A stretch of DNA of 64,000 nucleotides from an uncultured Verrucomicrobiota bacterium (GTDB lineage: Bacteria; Verrucomicrobiota; Verrucomicrobiia; Verrucomicrobiales; Verrucomicrobiaceae). The translations under genes were made by a program, and so were the position numbers. Below are positions 18,943 through 28,795 of this stretch, in pieces (position 1 is the stretch's first letter; each line of letters begins with the position of its first letter). The stretch lies in NCBI GenBank assembly GCA_903838675.1, contig CAILZI010000213.1, positions 62,001-126,000 on the forward strand, in the 5' to 3' direction. Under the pieces are notes generated by a model. That model was not told the DNA's origin. It searched no databases and saw nothing but the letters and a program-made list of their open reading frames with translations.

Positions 18943-20192
18943 TGCTCCACGCCATTCCAACTGACAAACTCGGCCCGCTGGGCGAACCGATGGCGAAAGC
19001 TGTCTCGGCCTGCGTGCATTGCGGCTTTTGTCTGGCCGCGTGTCCGACGTATCGCGAGCTGGGGCAGGAGATGGACACGCCGCGCGGACGCATCGTGCTG
19101 ATGAAGGAAGTGCTCGAAGGCACGATGAACTTTGAAGCGGCGCAGCCGCATGTGGATCGCTGTCTCGGCTGTCTGGCGTGTGAGCCTGCCTGCCCGAGCG
19201 GGGTGCCGTACCGTGATTTGATCAGTCCGTTTCGTGCACTGGCGCAATCCAAGTTCAAGCGCGGCATTGTCGAGCGTCTGCGGCGTTTTGTCACCGCGCA
19301 AACGATTCCATATCCGCAGCGTTTCCGTCTCGCGATGCAATTCGGCAGTCTGGCAAAGGCCGTGTTGCCAAAGCGATGGCAGTCCATGCTGGAACTGGTG
19401 CCCGAGACTCTTCCCGCTGCCCAATCATGGAATGAGGTCTATCCAGCGAAAGGCGAGAAGCGCGGACAAGTGGCCTTGCTGCTTGGCTGCGCACAGCAGG
19501 TGCTCGATCCTGACATCAACACGGCCACGATTGAAGTGCTGACGCGCAACGGTGTGGAGGTGGTCATCCCTCACTCCCAAGGCTGCTGCGGTGGTCTGGC
19601 GTGGCACACGGGAGATCTCGAGGCAGCGCGTGCTTTTGCGCGGCGGAATCTCGATGCGTTTCCAGCGGATGTGGATGCCATTCTGACAAATGCTGCAGGC
19701 TGCGGTTCGGCCATGCATGAGTATCACCTGGTCCTACGCGGCACCCCCGATGAAGCGCGCGCTGAGTCGTTTCGGCATCGTGTCATGGATGTGAGCGTGT
19801 TTTTGATGAGGCTCGGGCTGCGTGAACCTTTGCAGGATACGCCGCTCAAAGCTGCCTATCACGATGCCTGCCACCTGGCGAATGCGCAAAACGTGCGCAG
19901 GCAGCCACGCGATCTGCTGAAAAGCATTTCCGGTCTGCAACTGCTCGAACTCACCGACGCGCATCTCTGCTGCGGCAGCGCGGGCAGCTACAACATGGAT
20001 CAGCCGGAGATCGCTTCATCCCTGGGTGAGCAGAAGGCGAAAGCCGTCATTGCCACCGGAGCGGAGGTGATGGTGAGCGGCAACATCGGCTGCCTGACGC
20101 AGCTGCAAATGCATTTGAAAAGGCTCGGTTCACGCATCGAGGTGAAACATACGATGCAGATTCTCCGTGATGCACACTCCCAAACTCCATGA
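18942..20192 (+). CDS. glcF: glycolate oxidase iron-sulfur subunit GlcF
   Basis: This 416-residue protein carries two 4Fe-4S clusters (CVHCGFCLAACPTY near residue 24 and CLGCLACEPACPSG near 68) and two C-terminal CCG-type cysteine domains (QGCCGGLAWHTGD and LCCGSAGSYN). This is the standard GlcF layout. It takes electrons from GlcD/GlcE and passes them towards quinone. It is coupled to glcE by a one-base overlap and to the permease gene downstream by ATGA. All cluster cysteines I can see are present. Confidence 0.94.
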   Translation: MLHAIPTDKLGPLGEPMAKAVSACVHCGFCLAACPTYRELGQEMDTPRGRIVLMKEVLEGTMNFEAAQPHVDRCLGCLACEPACPSGVPYRDLISPFRALAQSKFKRGIVERLRRFVTAQTIPYPQRFRLAMQFGSLAKAVLPKRWQSMLELVPETLPAAQSWNEVYPAKGEKRGQVALLLGCAQQVLDPDINTATIEVLTRNGVEVVIPHSQGCCGGLAWHTGDLEAARAFARRNLDAFPADVDAILTNAAGCGSAMHEYHLVLRGTPDEARAESFRHRVMDVSVFLMRLGLREPLQDTPLKAAYHDACHLANAQNVRRQPRDLLKSISGLQLLELTDAHLCCGSAGSYNMDQPEIASSLGEQKAKAVIATGAEVMVSGNIGCLTQLQMHLKRLGSRIEVKHTMQILRDAHSQTP

Positions 20193-21838
20193 CCTGGTCC
20201 CAAAACTACGATCCCCTCGGCAATCTTGTTCTCTCCTCCTGCGTCGCGGCCATACCCGTGGTGGTGCTGCTGGGTCTGCTGGCCTTCTGGCATGTGCGGG
20301 CGCACATCGCGGCGTTTGCCGGGCTGGTGGTGGCGCTGGTCATTGCGGTCACGGTGTTTCACATGCCACCCCAGCTTGCCCTCACGGCCAGCGGACTCGG
20401 CGCAGTGTTCGGCTTGTTTCCCATCGGGTGGATCGTGCTGAACGCGATCTTCATCTATCAGATCTCCGTCGAGACCGGGCAGTTTGAGTCCTTGAAAAAG
20501 CAGATCGCCGGACTCGCGGGAGATCGCCGCATTCAGGCGCTGCTGATCGCCTTTGCGTTCGGTGCCTTCATCGAAGGCTGCGCCGGATTTGGTGCGCCGG
20601 TGGCCATCACGGGAGCGATGCTGATAGGGCTCGGCTTCAAACCGCTCGAAGCCGCCAAGCTCGCACTCATTGGCAACACCGCGCCAGTGGCGTTTGGTTC
20701 GCTGGGCATTCCGCTCACGACTCTTGCAGATGTCACCGGACAGGATGTGCATGTGCTCAGCGCTATCGTGGGCCTGCACCTCACGATTTTCTCCTTCATC
20801 GTGCCGTTCTGGCTGGTCACGGCACAGGTCGGCTGGCGTGGCATGGTCGAAGTCTGGCCCGCATGTTTGGTCTGTGGCGGCAGCTTTGGCCTGATGCAGT
20901 TTGCGGTTTCAAATTTCCACGGTCCATGGCTCGTGGACATCGCCGCAGGTCTCGTCTCACTCGCTTCGATGGTGATCCTGCTGCGCTTCTGGAAACCGCG
21001 CAGCGCTGAGGAAAAGAAAGGCCCAATGGAGAAAATCGAACGTCCCTTCCGCGCCTGGATTCCATGGGTGGCACTCTCTTTGTTCGTGGGAGTCTGGACC
21101 ACACCCTTTGCCAAGGAACTGCTCAATGGTTATAAACCCGGCACCAAGGCCGTCAGCACCTGGCAGGCGCCGATCATTCCCATCTCACCGCTGCATCTGG
21201 CGGTGCAGAAAATGCCGCCGGTCGTGAAGAACCCCGAGCCTGAAAAAGCGAACTTCACCTTCAACTACCTTTCCGCCACAGGCACTGCGCTGCTGCTGGC
21301 GGGCATCACCGCCGGAATGCTCCTCGGCAGGAGTCTTGCATCTCTCATTGGAATTTATCTGCGCTGCCTGTGGCGCGTGCGCACCTCCATGCTCACCATC
21401 TCGCTCATGCTGGCGCTCGGCTACACCACACGTTTCTCCGGCACCGACACCACGATGGGCCTCATGCTGGCAGGCACGGGCGTGCTGTTCCCGTTCTTCT
21501 CGCCGCTCATTGGCTGGCTCGGAGTGGCGCTCACGGGCAGCGACACATCATCAAATGTCCTCTTCGGCAATCTTCAGCAGGTGACCGCGCAGCAGTTGCA
21601 TCTGTCACCCTCACTGATGGTCGCGTCCAATAGCTCCGGTGGCGTGATGGGCAAGATGATCGATGCACAGAGCATCGTCGTGGCCTCGGTGGCCACGGGA
21701 GGTCAGCCGGACAGTCCGGATGCGGGCACGGTGCTGCGCAGTGTCTTCTGGCACAGCATTGCTCTGGCCATTCTCATGGGCGTGCTCGTGATGATTCAGG
21801 CCTACTGGCTGCCCTGGACGGTCGCTGGCTGGAAGTGA
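20189..21838 (+). CDS. L-lactate/glycolate permease (LctP family)
   Basis: This 549-residue integral membrane protein of the lactate permease family has about a dozen hydrophobic helices. The family signature region GAFIEGCAGFGAPVAI and NTAPVAFGSLGIPL are clear, as is the C-terminal TGSDTSSNVLFGNLQ. It overlaps glcF by ATGA, and in this setting it most likely imports glycolate (GlcA-like) and possibly lactate. A hydrophilic loop near residues 275-370 is longer than the typical loops and lies between helices. It closes the five-gene operon and ends 9 bp from the convergent MFS gene. Confidence 0.94.
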   Translation: MTWSQNYDPLGNLVLSSCVAAIPVVVLLGLLAFWHVRAHIAAFAGLVVALVIAVTVFHMPPQLALTASGLGAVFGLFPIGWIVLNAIFIYQISVETGQFESLKKQIAGLAGDRRIQALLIAFAFGAFIEGCAGFGAPVAITGAMLIGLGFKPLEAAKLALIGNTAPVAFGSLGIPLTTLADVTGQDVHVLSAIVGLHLTIFSFIVPFWLVTAQVGWRGMVEVWPACLVCGGSFGLMQFAVSNFHGPWLVDIAAGLVSLASMVILLRFWKPRSAEEKKGPMEKIERPFRAWIPWVALSLFVGVWTTPFAKELLNGYKPGTKAVSTWQAPIIPISPLHLAVQKMPPVVKNPEPEKANFTFNYLSATGTALLLAGITAGMLLGRSLASLIGIYLRCLWRVRTSMLTISLMLALGYTTRFSGTDTTMGLMLAGTGVLFPFFSPLIGWLGVALTGSDTSSNVLFGNLQQVTAQQLHLSPSLMVASNSSGGVMGKMIDAQSIVVASVATGGQPDSPDAGTVLRSVFWHSIALAILMGVLVMIQAYWLPWTVAGWK

Positions 21839-21847
21839 GCCGCAGGC

Positions 21848-23449
21848 TCAGGGCTTCAAGTCACGCAGGTTGACCATGAGCAGATGCCTCACTTTGGGTG
21901 GTTCGGCACCACGGTGAAACCTCTGCACGGCGAGCTCGATACGCTGGTCCTCCATCGTCGCACGTTCATGCTGTCGCAGGTGCTCCGCCCAGGAGCCAAC
22001 GAGGAAAGTTTCACGGTAATGCGTGGGATCTTCCAGGTCTGCGAAGAGAGAACAGCGAAACGCACCATCGCGCAGCCGGATCTCGCGCAGTTGCAGCATG
22101 GCGGCGCGAAACGCGGGAGCCTCTTTGGGATCGATGTGATACTCAAGGGTGATCAGCACCGGACCATCGCTTGGCGCTGGCTCGGTGGTCATCGCGCTAT
22201 GCGGCAGCATATGGCCGGAAGGAGTGAGGTCCAGATTTTCCACATGGCTGATGGGCAGCAGACGAGCAAGGACAGCGCTGACAAGCAGGCAGCCGGACGC
22301 AATGCCGAGCGTGATGGGCGCGTTGAAATGACTCGTAAGCTGCCCCCAGGTCAGGGCACCGATGGCGAAAGCGCCCTGCATCACCACCAGATAGATCGCA
22401 GAGCTGCGCGCCCGCACCCAGTTGGGAAACACGCTTTGAGAGGCCACGCTGAAGGTGTTCATCCCGCTGATCCACGCCGCACCTGTGACCATGAGCACGA
22501 GACCCATGGCGATCTTTCCTGGCACCAGTGCGAGGATTCCCGTCATCGCTGCTGATACCACGCTGGCACCGAACAGTACGTGATCGAAGGTGAAGCGCTC
22601 GCGCAGCCGTGGCAGCCACACCAGCGCCATCAGGATGGCGCCGCCACCGTAGCAGCCCATGAGGATGCCGAAGTCTGCCGCGGCCCATTGACGTGAATGC
22701 ACGATGATCGGCAGCAGCACCACCGGAGCCACCGCAGCAAACATGTGGATGCCGCCACGGCAGAGCACCGCCTGCATGGAGCGGGCGTGGCGTGCGTAGC
22801 GGATGGCGGCGGCCATGGCACCCAGCATCTGCTCCTGCTGGGCGCTTCGTGGTGTGGCGATGTAGCTGCCCGTGCACATCACCCCGATCACCGCGAGAAA
22901 GGACAGGGCGTTCAGCGCAAACACCGGCGCAGGGCCCAGCGCCGCCAGCAGCAGGCCGCCGAAGATGGGGCCCAGAGAGCGGGCGATGTTGAAGCCCACT
23001 CCATTGAGCGCAATCGCCGGAGACAGTTGCTCACGGCCCACAACTTCCGGGATCAGGGCCTGCCATGCGGGCATGGTGAAGGCGGCGGCGACGCCGAGCT
23101 GAAAGGTGGCCAGCAGCAGCAGGGTCTGCGTCAGAGCTCCATACCACGCCAGCAGCGCCATGCCGACTGCGGTGAGCAGCGCGCCAGTTTGTGCAATCAA
23201 GATCAGCCGCCGCCGGTCCACCAGATCTGCCAGCGCTCCGGCCGGCAGGGCCAGCAGGAAGAGCGGCAGGCTCGACATCGTCTGCATCAAGGACACGAGG
23301 TAGGGCGAGCTCGTCATCGTGGTCATCGTCCAGACCGCCGCCGTGTCATTCATCGTGGTACCGATGTTTGACCCGATGCTGCCCAGCCACATGGCACGAA
23401 AGACAGAATTGCGGAGCGGGGACCAGGCTGACATGTGTGTACTTAGCAT
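21848..23449 (-). CDS. MFS transporter (MFS_3/DUF894 type) with C-terminal soluble domain
   Basis: This protein of about 533 residues has a 12-helix MFS core (about 1-410) of the enterobactin-exporter-like MFS_3 group, with the cytoplasmic loop motif GALADLVDRRRL between helices 2 and 3. A soluble C-terminal part (about 430-533) contains ITLEYHIDPKEAPAFRAAMLQLREIRLRDGA, resembling the dimeric ABM-type domain often found at the end of this family. I chose the ATG at 23449; another at 23434 is possible, and the frame extends upstream to 23485. The substrate is unknown; relatives export small molecules. It is convergent with the permease gene and has no obvious functional link to it. Confidence 0.88.
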   Translation of the reverse strand: MLSTHMSAWSPLRNSVFRAMWLGSIGSNIGTTMNDTAAVWTMTTMTSSPYLVSLMQTMSSLPLFLLALPAGALADLVDRRRLILIAQTGALLTAVGMALLAWYGALTQTLLLLATFQLGVAAAFTMPAWQALIPEVVGREQLSPAIALNGVGFNIARSLGPIFGGLLLAALGPAPVFALNALSFLAVIGVMCTGSYIATPRSAQQEQMLGAMAAAIRYARHARSMQAVLCRGGIHMFAAVAPVVLLPIIVHSRQWAAADFGILMGCYGGGAILMALVWLPRLRERFTFDHVLFGASVVSAAMTGILALVPGKIAMGLVLMVTGAAWISGMNTFSVASQSVFPNWVRARSSAIYLVVMQGAFAIGALTWGQLTSHFNAPITLGIASGCLLVSAVLARLLPISHVENLDLTPSGHMLPHSAMTTEPAPSDGPVLITLEYHIDPKEAPAFRAAMLQLREIRLRDGAFRCSLFADLEDPTHYRETFLVGSWAEHLRQHERATMEDQRIELAVQRFHRGAEPPKVRHLLMVNLRDLKP

Positions 23450-23559
23450 AACGAATATGCCCCGCAGCGCGACTGTGCAATTCACTTCCCGCCCGACCTC
23501 GCGCGATTGCGTGACAAGGGACCGCTGGCCAGACGCGTAAGAATACCTACTGTGCTGTC

Positions 23560-24993
23560 ATGTTTACACGCCGCCAGCTTTTGCAAACCGCCGGACAAGG
23601 CTTTGGCGCGCTAGCGTTTCATTCGCTGGCCAGCGCGGAAACGACGCATCGTTCCCAGGTCGTGGTGCCCAAGGCCAAACGCGTGGTGCAGCTCTTCATG
23701 GGCGGCGCCGCCAGCCACGTTGACCTCTTTGATTACAAGCCCGCTCTGATCAAACACCACGGTGAAGACGCCGACTTCGGCGAAAAGGTGGAGGCCTTCC
23801 AAAACGGCCTCGGCCCCTGGAAAAAGCCCGTGTGGGACTTCAAACCCTACGGCCAGAGCGGTCGCATGCTCAGCGATGCCGTCGCACCCCTCGGCGCATG
23901 TGCCGATGACATGGCCTTTGTGCACAACATGGTCGGCAAGACGGGGGTGCATTCGCAGGGCACGCTGCTGCAGGCCACCGGCTTCAATCTTCCCGGCTTC
24001 CCCGGCGTCGGCTGCTGGGTCAGCTACGCACTCGGCTCCATCAGCGACAACCTGCCCACCTTCGTCGTGCTGCCAGATCATCGCGGCTTCGCCTCGAACG
24101 GGCCGAAGAACTGGGACAGCGCCTTTCTGCCCTCGCAGCATGCGGGAACGATTATTTATCCCGGTGCCGAGACACCCATCGCCGATCTCTTTCCCCACAA
24201 GGCCGGGCGTTACATCAGCGCGAAGTCAGACCGCGAGGGTTTCGCGCTGCTGGAGCAGCTCAACCGCAAACACATGGCCGCACATCCGGAGGACTCACGT
24301 CTTGAAAGCCGCATCCAGAGCTACGAACTCGCCGCCAAGATGCAGCTCGCCGCACCGGAGGCGCTGGACATCTCCAAAGAATCCGACGCGATGAAAACGA
24401 TGTACGGCATCCAGGAACATCGCAAAGTCTGGCCCACCGAAATCAATCCCGAAGAAGAGGCCGACTACATGGGCCGCAAGTGCCTCGCCGCGCGCCGTCT
24501 GCTGGAACGCGGCGTGCGCTTCGTGCAGATCTGGAGCGGCAATGACAACGGCTTCCCCCGCCGCAACTGGGACAGCCACGAAGACGTCGAGCGCGACCAC
24601 GGCCCCCTTGCCTGGGGCATGGCCAAGGCCGTCTCGGCACTGATCCTCGATCTCAAACAACGCGGCCTGCTGGATGACACCATCATCCTCTGGACCACCG
24701 AGTTTGGTCGCATGCCCAGCACCCAGGGCGGCAAAGGCCGCGATCACAACCCCTACGTCTTCACCAACTGGCTCTGCGGCGGCGGCATCCAGGGCGGCGT
24801 CACCGCTGGCGAGAGCGACCAGTGGGGCTACAAACCCCTCGACCGCGCCAATCCCACCACCTGCTACGACATCCACGCCACGATGATGCACCTTCTCGGC
24901 ATCGATCACACTCAGCTCACGGTGAGACACAACGGTATTGATCGCCGCCTGACGGACGTACACGGCCAGGTGATCCGGGGGCTGATCGCATAG
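23560..24993 (+). CDS. DUF1501 secreted protein
   Basis: This 477-residue protein of the DUF1501 family (alkaline-phosphatase/sulfatase-like fold) has a twin-arginine-like signal, FTRRQLLQTAGQGFGALAFHSLASA. Landmarks are VVQLFMGGAASHVDLFDYKP, GCWVSYALGS, ARRLLERGVRFVQIWSGNDNGFPRRNWDSHEDVERDHGPLAWGMA, and TIILWTTEFGRMPSTQGGKGRDHNPY, with a C-terminal YDIHATMMHLLGIDH. These proteins usually follow a PSCyt1-DUF1549-DUF1553 gene, but this one stands alone between two minus-strand genes. The nearest cytochrome gene of that type on the same strand is at 11390, more than 9 kb away. The reaction is unknown. Confidence 0.92.
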   Translation: MFTRRQLLQTAGQGFGALAFHSLASAETTHRSQVVVPKAKRVVQLFMGGAASHVDLFDYKPALIKHHGEDADFGEKVEAFQNGLGPWKKPVWDFKPYGQSGRMLSDAVAPLGACADDMAFVHNMVGKTGVHSQGTLLQATGFNLPGFPGVGCWVSYALGSISDNLPTFVVLPDHRGFASNGPKNWDSAFLPSQHAGTIIYPGAETPIADLFPHKAGRYISAKSDREGFALLEQLNRKHMAAHPEDSRLESRIQSYELAAKMQLAAPEALDISKESDAMKTMYGIQEHRKVWPTEINPEEEADYMGRKCLAARRLLERGVRFVQIWSGNDNGFPRRNWDSHEDVERDHGPLAWGMAKAVSALILDLKQRGLLDDTIILWTTEFGRMPSTQGGKGRDHNPYVFTNWLCGGGIQGGVTAGESDQWGYKPLDRANPTTCYDIHATMMHLLGIDHTQLTVRHNGIDRRLTDVHGQVIRGLIA

Positions 24994-25009
24994 ACCAGCC
25001 TCAGGCCTC

Positions 25010-27280
25010 TCAGCGCTGCTCGCGGAAAGTCCGTCCAGCCTGATAGCTGTCGCGTTCGTTTTTGATCGTCTCGGCGAGATCGCGGTTGCCCTGGGATTCA
25101 AGCATGCGGATCGCGGTGCTGGCGGCTTGTCTGGCTTCTGGAAAGCGGCCGCTCTCGGCCAGTGCCGCCGCCAGTGTGCGCAGCACGCTCGGATTGGACT
25201 GTTGCGTGAGCTCATCGGCTTTGGAAGCAAGGGCCACTGCGCGGCTGCCGTCGCGCAAGGATGCATCCGTACAGGTGGCCAGAATCCATGCGAGGTTGTT
25301 CAATGCGGGCACCTGACCGGGATCAGCCGCGAGGGCGGTTTCATATTCACGAACTGCTTCCGCAGTTTGTCCGGCTTGTGACAGAGCGACGCCGAGATTG
25401 GCATGAGCGCCGGCAGCTTGGGGGCGCAGCGCTGCATACTTGCGGAAGTGGTCCAGCGCTTCTTCGGTACGCCCCGTTTGGAAGAGCAGAGAACCGAGGT
25501 TGTTGTGCGAGTCAGCGAAATCGGGCTGCAGCTTCACCGCCTTCTCATAGAGTTCGATGGCGGCGGTCCTGTTTCCCATCTGCAGCAGTGCGTTGCCGAA
25601 ATTGTAGCAGATCTCGGCGGACTCCGGCTTGAACTGCAGCGCCCTTTCATAGTGCGGCAGTGCTGCAGCCGCGCTGCCTTTGCGGGTGAGTGCGTTCCCG
25701 AGATTGTTCTCTGCGTCTGGAAACTCCGGGTTCAGGTGCAGCGCGGTTTCGAAATGCGGGATCGCGTCATCAAAGCGGTTCAGCTCGAGCAGTGCTCTGC
25801 CTTTGCCGGCATGCGCCTCGGCAGAGGCAGGAAGGCGTTCCAGCACCTTGTCGAAGCAGGAGATGGCGCGCTCGTAGTCCCGCTGCTTGGAAAAATAACC
25901 TCCAAGGTTCTGCAGGGTGATCATGCCGTCGAAGTTGTCCGACGACGCAGGCCAGTTCACCAGCACTGCAGTGATGATAAGCACCGCAAGGCCCTTCCAG
26001 GTGGAGGGCGTGAGCGGCCATCGCAGGCGGTCTCGGACCTCGGCCACTCCTCCGGCGGCCAGCACGATGGCCATGGGAAAAAGAGGCAGCCGGTAGCGCG
26101 CAAAGACATAGAACGCGGCCACGCTCGCCGCATAGGTCAGCATCGTGGCCGCCACGATCCACAGCTCACGGCGGCGGTGCCACATCCAGACCACACCCAT
26201 GACTGCCAGCGGACACTGCACGCCGAAATGCAGAACCGCTGAGAGCCATCTCAGCAGCGGCGAATACGCTGCGTAGGCGCTCTGTTCCTCCGTGTCGCCC
26301 AGTTCCTGCGCATTCCAGACCAGTAACCCTTTGCGGGCCATGAGCTTCGTCCATTGCCATGGCTGGGTGCGTATGAATGCAAGGCTCTTGTCCATCCAGA
26401 AGGCGGACACCTCGCCGGGCGTGAGTTTGCGGCCGAGCTCGCGCTCGGCGAGGTCCACCGCATCTTTCTGCTCATAAGCAGCATCACCACGGCGCGGCAG
26501 CAGCGGCTGGTAGGTGCCGTTGGCATTGGCGTTGTTCCCAATGTAAAAATTGGGCCCCATCTGGGAGGTGGTCAGATGAAATTCGCCGCCCACCAGCTTG
26601 TTGCGCAAGGCTACCGGCAGCAGCACGCAGGCAGTCCCGGCCACCACCAGCAGCACCGCACGCCGTCGCCCGTGCTGCCATGCCCACAGGAGCAGCAACG
26701 GCAGCATGACCAGCGCATTCTCCCGCGTCAAAACCAGCAGGCCAAAGCCGGCACCGAGCGCAAGCCACCATGGAAGCGCGCGTTCTTTGCGCGTCGCGAC
26801 GGCGGCCAGCAGGAAGACCAGCGTGAGGAAAAACACATCCAGCACCGCCTTTTGAATCAGGCAGTCGAAAAAGATCAGCGTGGGGCATAGGGCCATCAGC
26901 ACACTGGCGACATGGCCCGCACGGCGTGAGATGAAATGCTCCGTCGCTTTTCCAAGGAACACGCAGGAGCATGCACCGACTGCGATTTGAACGAGCCGCA
27001 CGAGCATGAGGCTGTGGCCGCCGAGCTTGTAGATGATGCCGAGAAAGTAGGGATAAAGCGGTGCCTGGTAAAAGACCTTGTCTCCCAGCCACTCACCTGC
27101 GGCAATGCGCTGCGCCCAGGCGTCATAGACATCCGCATCGCCGAGGAGCACGCGTGCAAGATCGGTGTCGTGAATCTGCCAGAAATAGACCAGCCGGATC
27201 AGCACAGCCGCAAACCACACCGCCAGCCACGGCCAGAGCGCCGCGCGTTCGTGGCTGGAGATGCGGAGGCGGCATTTCAT
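25010..27280 (-). CDS. membrane glycosyltransferase-like protein with C-terminal TPR array
   Basis: This 756-residue protein has an N-terminal PMT/ArnT-like membrane part (about 15-440, ten or more helices; DTDLARVLLGDADVYDAWAQRIAAGEWL and YQAPLYPYFLG resemble the first luminal loop with its acidic residues). After it come at least six TPR repeats (about 455-740; AISCFDKVLERLPASAEAHAGKG, AIPHFETALHLNPEFPDAENNLG, ALPHYERALQFKPES and so on). It probably transfers a sugar from a polyprenyl donor to an extracytoplasmic acceptor, with the TPR part binding proteins. I chose the ATG at 27280 over a TTG at 27286. It is convergent with the DUF1501 gene. Confidence 0.85.
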   Translation of the reverse strand: MKCRLRISSHERAALWPWLAVWFAAVLIRLVYFWQIHDTDLARVLLGDADVYDAWAQRIAAGEWLGDKVFYQAPLYPYFLGIIYKLGGHSLMLVRLVQIAVGACSCVFLGKATEHFISRRAGHVASVLMALCPTLIFFDCLIQKAVLDVFFLTLVFLLAAVATRKERALPWWLALGAGFGLLVLTRENALVMLPLLLLWAWQHGRRRAVLLVVAGTACVLLPVALRNKLVGGEFHLTTSQMGPNFYIGNNANANGTYQPLLPRRGDAAYEQKDAVDLAERELGRKLTPGEVSAFWMDKSLAFIRTQPWQWTKLMARKGLLVWNAQELGDTEEQSAYAAYSPLLRWLSAVLHFGVQCPLAVMGVVWMWHRRRELWIVAATMLTYAASVAAFYVFARYRLPLFPMAIVLAAGGVAEVRDRLRWPLTPSTWKGLAVLIITAVLVNWPASSDNFDGMITLQNLGGYFSKQRDYERAISCFDKVLERLPASAEAHAGKGRALLELNRFDDAIPHFETALHLNPEFPDAENNLGNALTRKGSAAAALPHYERALQFKPESAEICYNFGNALLQMGNRTAAIELYEKAVKLQPDFADSHNNLGSLLFQTGRTEEALDHFRKYAALRPQAAGAHANLGVALSQAGQTAEAVREYETALAADPGQVPALNNLAWILATCTDASLRDGSRAVALASKADELTQQSNPSVLRTLAAALAESGRFPEARQAASTAIRMLESQGNRDLAETIKNERDSYQAGRTFREQR

Positions 27281-27507
27281 CGGCAAATGTCTTGGGAGAA
27301 GGGGCGCGAATCATGCAACCGGTAGGTGATGATGGCAACCGTGGGGTCAATGTCGATGATTTGACTTCATGTTCAGCGTCAGTGGAGGGGCGGTGGTTGA
27401 TGCTCGCCTTCAATCAGGCCCCTTTCATCGGCACTTGCATTGAGTGCGTGCTGCGCCCGACCTTTGCCGCAAAAGTGACCGTAATATTTGGTCATGCATG
27501 CCGATGG

Positions 27508-28419
27508 CTAAAACAAGATATTCTCCACAAACCGCTGCACATGCAGCGGTTGTTTGCGGTGTTTCCTTGTCACTGCAACGACGTCGCGTTCGAAGCGCTC
27601 GGGGAAGGGCAGTGTGATGATGGATTCCTTCCTTCGATAAAGTGCTAGAGCACGTCGAGGAACAAAGGCGAGGCCGAAACCGGAAGCGACGAGATTGATT
27701 ATCAGATCGAAACTGTCCAACTCCATCGCGGGCTGAAGGTCGAGATGCTGGCGCTTCATCCAACGACGGAGGTTTTTGCCGGTGTGTGTGGTGGAGTCGA
27801 TAAGGAGCCAGGGTTGCTGCGACAACCAAAGCCGAAACGGTACGACGCGTTTCACGGGCGCTTTCGCTGCCATCGTGGCAGGCGCGATCAGTTCAAAGGC
27901 GTCTTTGAAACGGTGGGTGACTTTGATGGAGTCTGGCAGTGGTGTGGGCGGGCACATGACTCCGACGTCAATCTCGCCTGCCTCCAGCGCGGTGAGGATG
28001 GAACTGCTGGTGTTGTAGCTGATGCGGCACACCACCTCGGGATGGCGCTGGTGGTTGGCATGAAACAGTCCGGGCATGTGGGCCATCGCCAGCGTGCGTG
28101 AGACACTGACTCTGACTTCGGGACGCACGGAGCCAAACTCAGCCTGCAAACCATCCAGCGCCGATGCAACACCGCCAATGAGTCGTGCCGCTTCAGCAGC
28201 GAGAAAGAGGCCTGCTTCTGTAATCTCGACGGAGCGTGTCGTACGGTTGATTAGAGCCAGACCGAGGCGCTCCTCAAGCGACTGCATCTGCCGCGTGAGC
28301 GCGCTTTGTGACAAACCGGCTTCGCGTGAGGCCCGAGTGAAACTTCGGTGCTTCACGACGAGGTGAAAGAGGTGCAGGGCGTAGAGATCAAAGGGTTTCC
28401 TGGCCAAGTAATGTTGCAT
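27508..28419 (-). CDS. LysR-family transcriptional regulator
   Basis: This 303-residue regulator has a winged HTH at the N-terminus (ALHLFHLVVKHRSFTRASREAGLSQSALTRQMQSLEERLGLALINR) and a LysR substrate-binding domain in the remainder. I chose the ATG at 28419; the frame also allows a TTG at 28431. It is transcribed away from a small ferredoxin gene, and T-N11-A-type inverted repeats lie at its start and in the gap between them. It probably controls itself and the ferredoxin or the genes beyond. No inducer can be named. Confidence 0.92.
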   Translation of the reverse strand: MQHYLARKPFDLYALHLFHLVVKHRSFTRASREAGLSQSALTRQMQSLEERLGLALINRTTRSVEITEAGLFLAAEAARLIGGVASALDGLQAEFGSVRPEVRVSVSRTLAMAHMPGLFHANHQRHPEVVCRISYNTSSSILTALEAGEIDVGVMCPPTPLPDSIKVTHRFKDAFELIAPATMAAKAPVKRVVPFRLWLSQQPWLLIDSTTHTGKNLRRWMKRQHLDLQPAMELDSFDLIINLVASGFGLAFVPRRALALYRRKESIITLPFPERFERDVVAVTRKHRKQPLHVQRFVENILF

Positions 28420-28452
28420 CAATTGCAACAATATCTGTAATTAATGCATTAC
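28413..28452. promoter_or_regulatory. candidate LysR-binding inverted repeats
   Basis: GTTGC (28413-28417) and GCAAC (28425-28429) are perfect arms around 7 bases; the inner TGC-N7-GCA obeys the LysR T-N11-A rule. A second palindrome, GTAAT (28437-28441) / ATTAC (28448-28452), follows. The first overlaps the LysR start codon at 28419, which fits autorepression if the annotated start is right. Both are short and could arise by chance in this AT-richer stretch. Confidence 0.4.
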
Positions 28453-28505
28453 AAACAAATATGCAGACGTGCGAATGACTGGGCGCGGACAACCCCGCTT
28501 TATCC

Positions 28506-28760
28506 ATGCTCAACATCGAAGATCGTCTCCCTCAAAATGCCCCCGGCCGCTTTTACGTCGATAGCAGCTGCATTGACTGCGGCCTCTGCCCCGGACACGC
28601 GCCCGATTTTTTCAGCCGCGATAATGACATCGGCCAAAGCATTGTGTTTCGTCAGCCAGTGACAGATATGGAGATCCAGCTCTGCGTGGAAGCACTGGAG
28701 GGCTGCCCCACCGAATCCATTGGGCAGATGACGGCGGATGAATCAGGGCATGGCAGTTGA
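28506..28760 (+). CDS. 4Fe-4S ferredoxin
   Basis: This 84-residue cytoplasmic electron carrier has Cys22, Cys25 and Cys28 in SCIDCGLCPGHAPDFF and Cys67 in LEGCPTESI, the layout of a single-cluster ferredoxin of the FdxA/Fer4_13 kind. Cys60 is extra. The usual third-cysteine spacing (CxxCxxC...CP) is present. It is divergent from the LysR gene by 86 bp and is followed after 35 bp by a polysaccharide deacetylase gene, with no evident link to it. The redox partner is unknown. Confidence 0.88.
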   Translation: MLNIEDRLPQNAPGRFYVDSSCIDCGLCPGHAPDFFSRDNDIGQSIVFRQPVTDMEIQLCVEALEGCPTESIGQMTADESGHGS

Positions 28761-28795
28761 CTTGCCATTTGATGGCGGCTGCATAGTCCTGTGCC

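Noticed and set aside
27281..27507. A small gene or RNA in the 227 bp gap between the glycosyltransferase-TPR gene and the LysR gene.
   Set aside because: No protein-like frame, tRNA-like cloverleaf or strong hairpin could be supported there.
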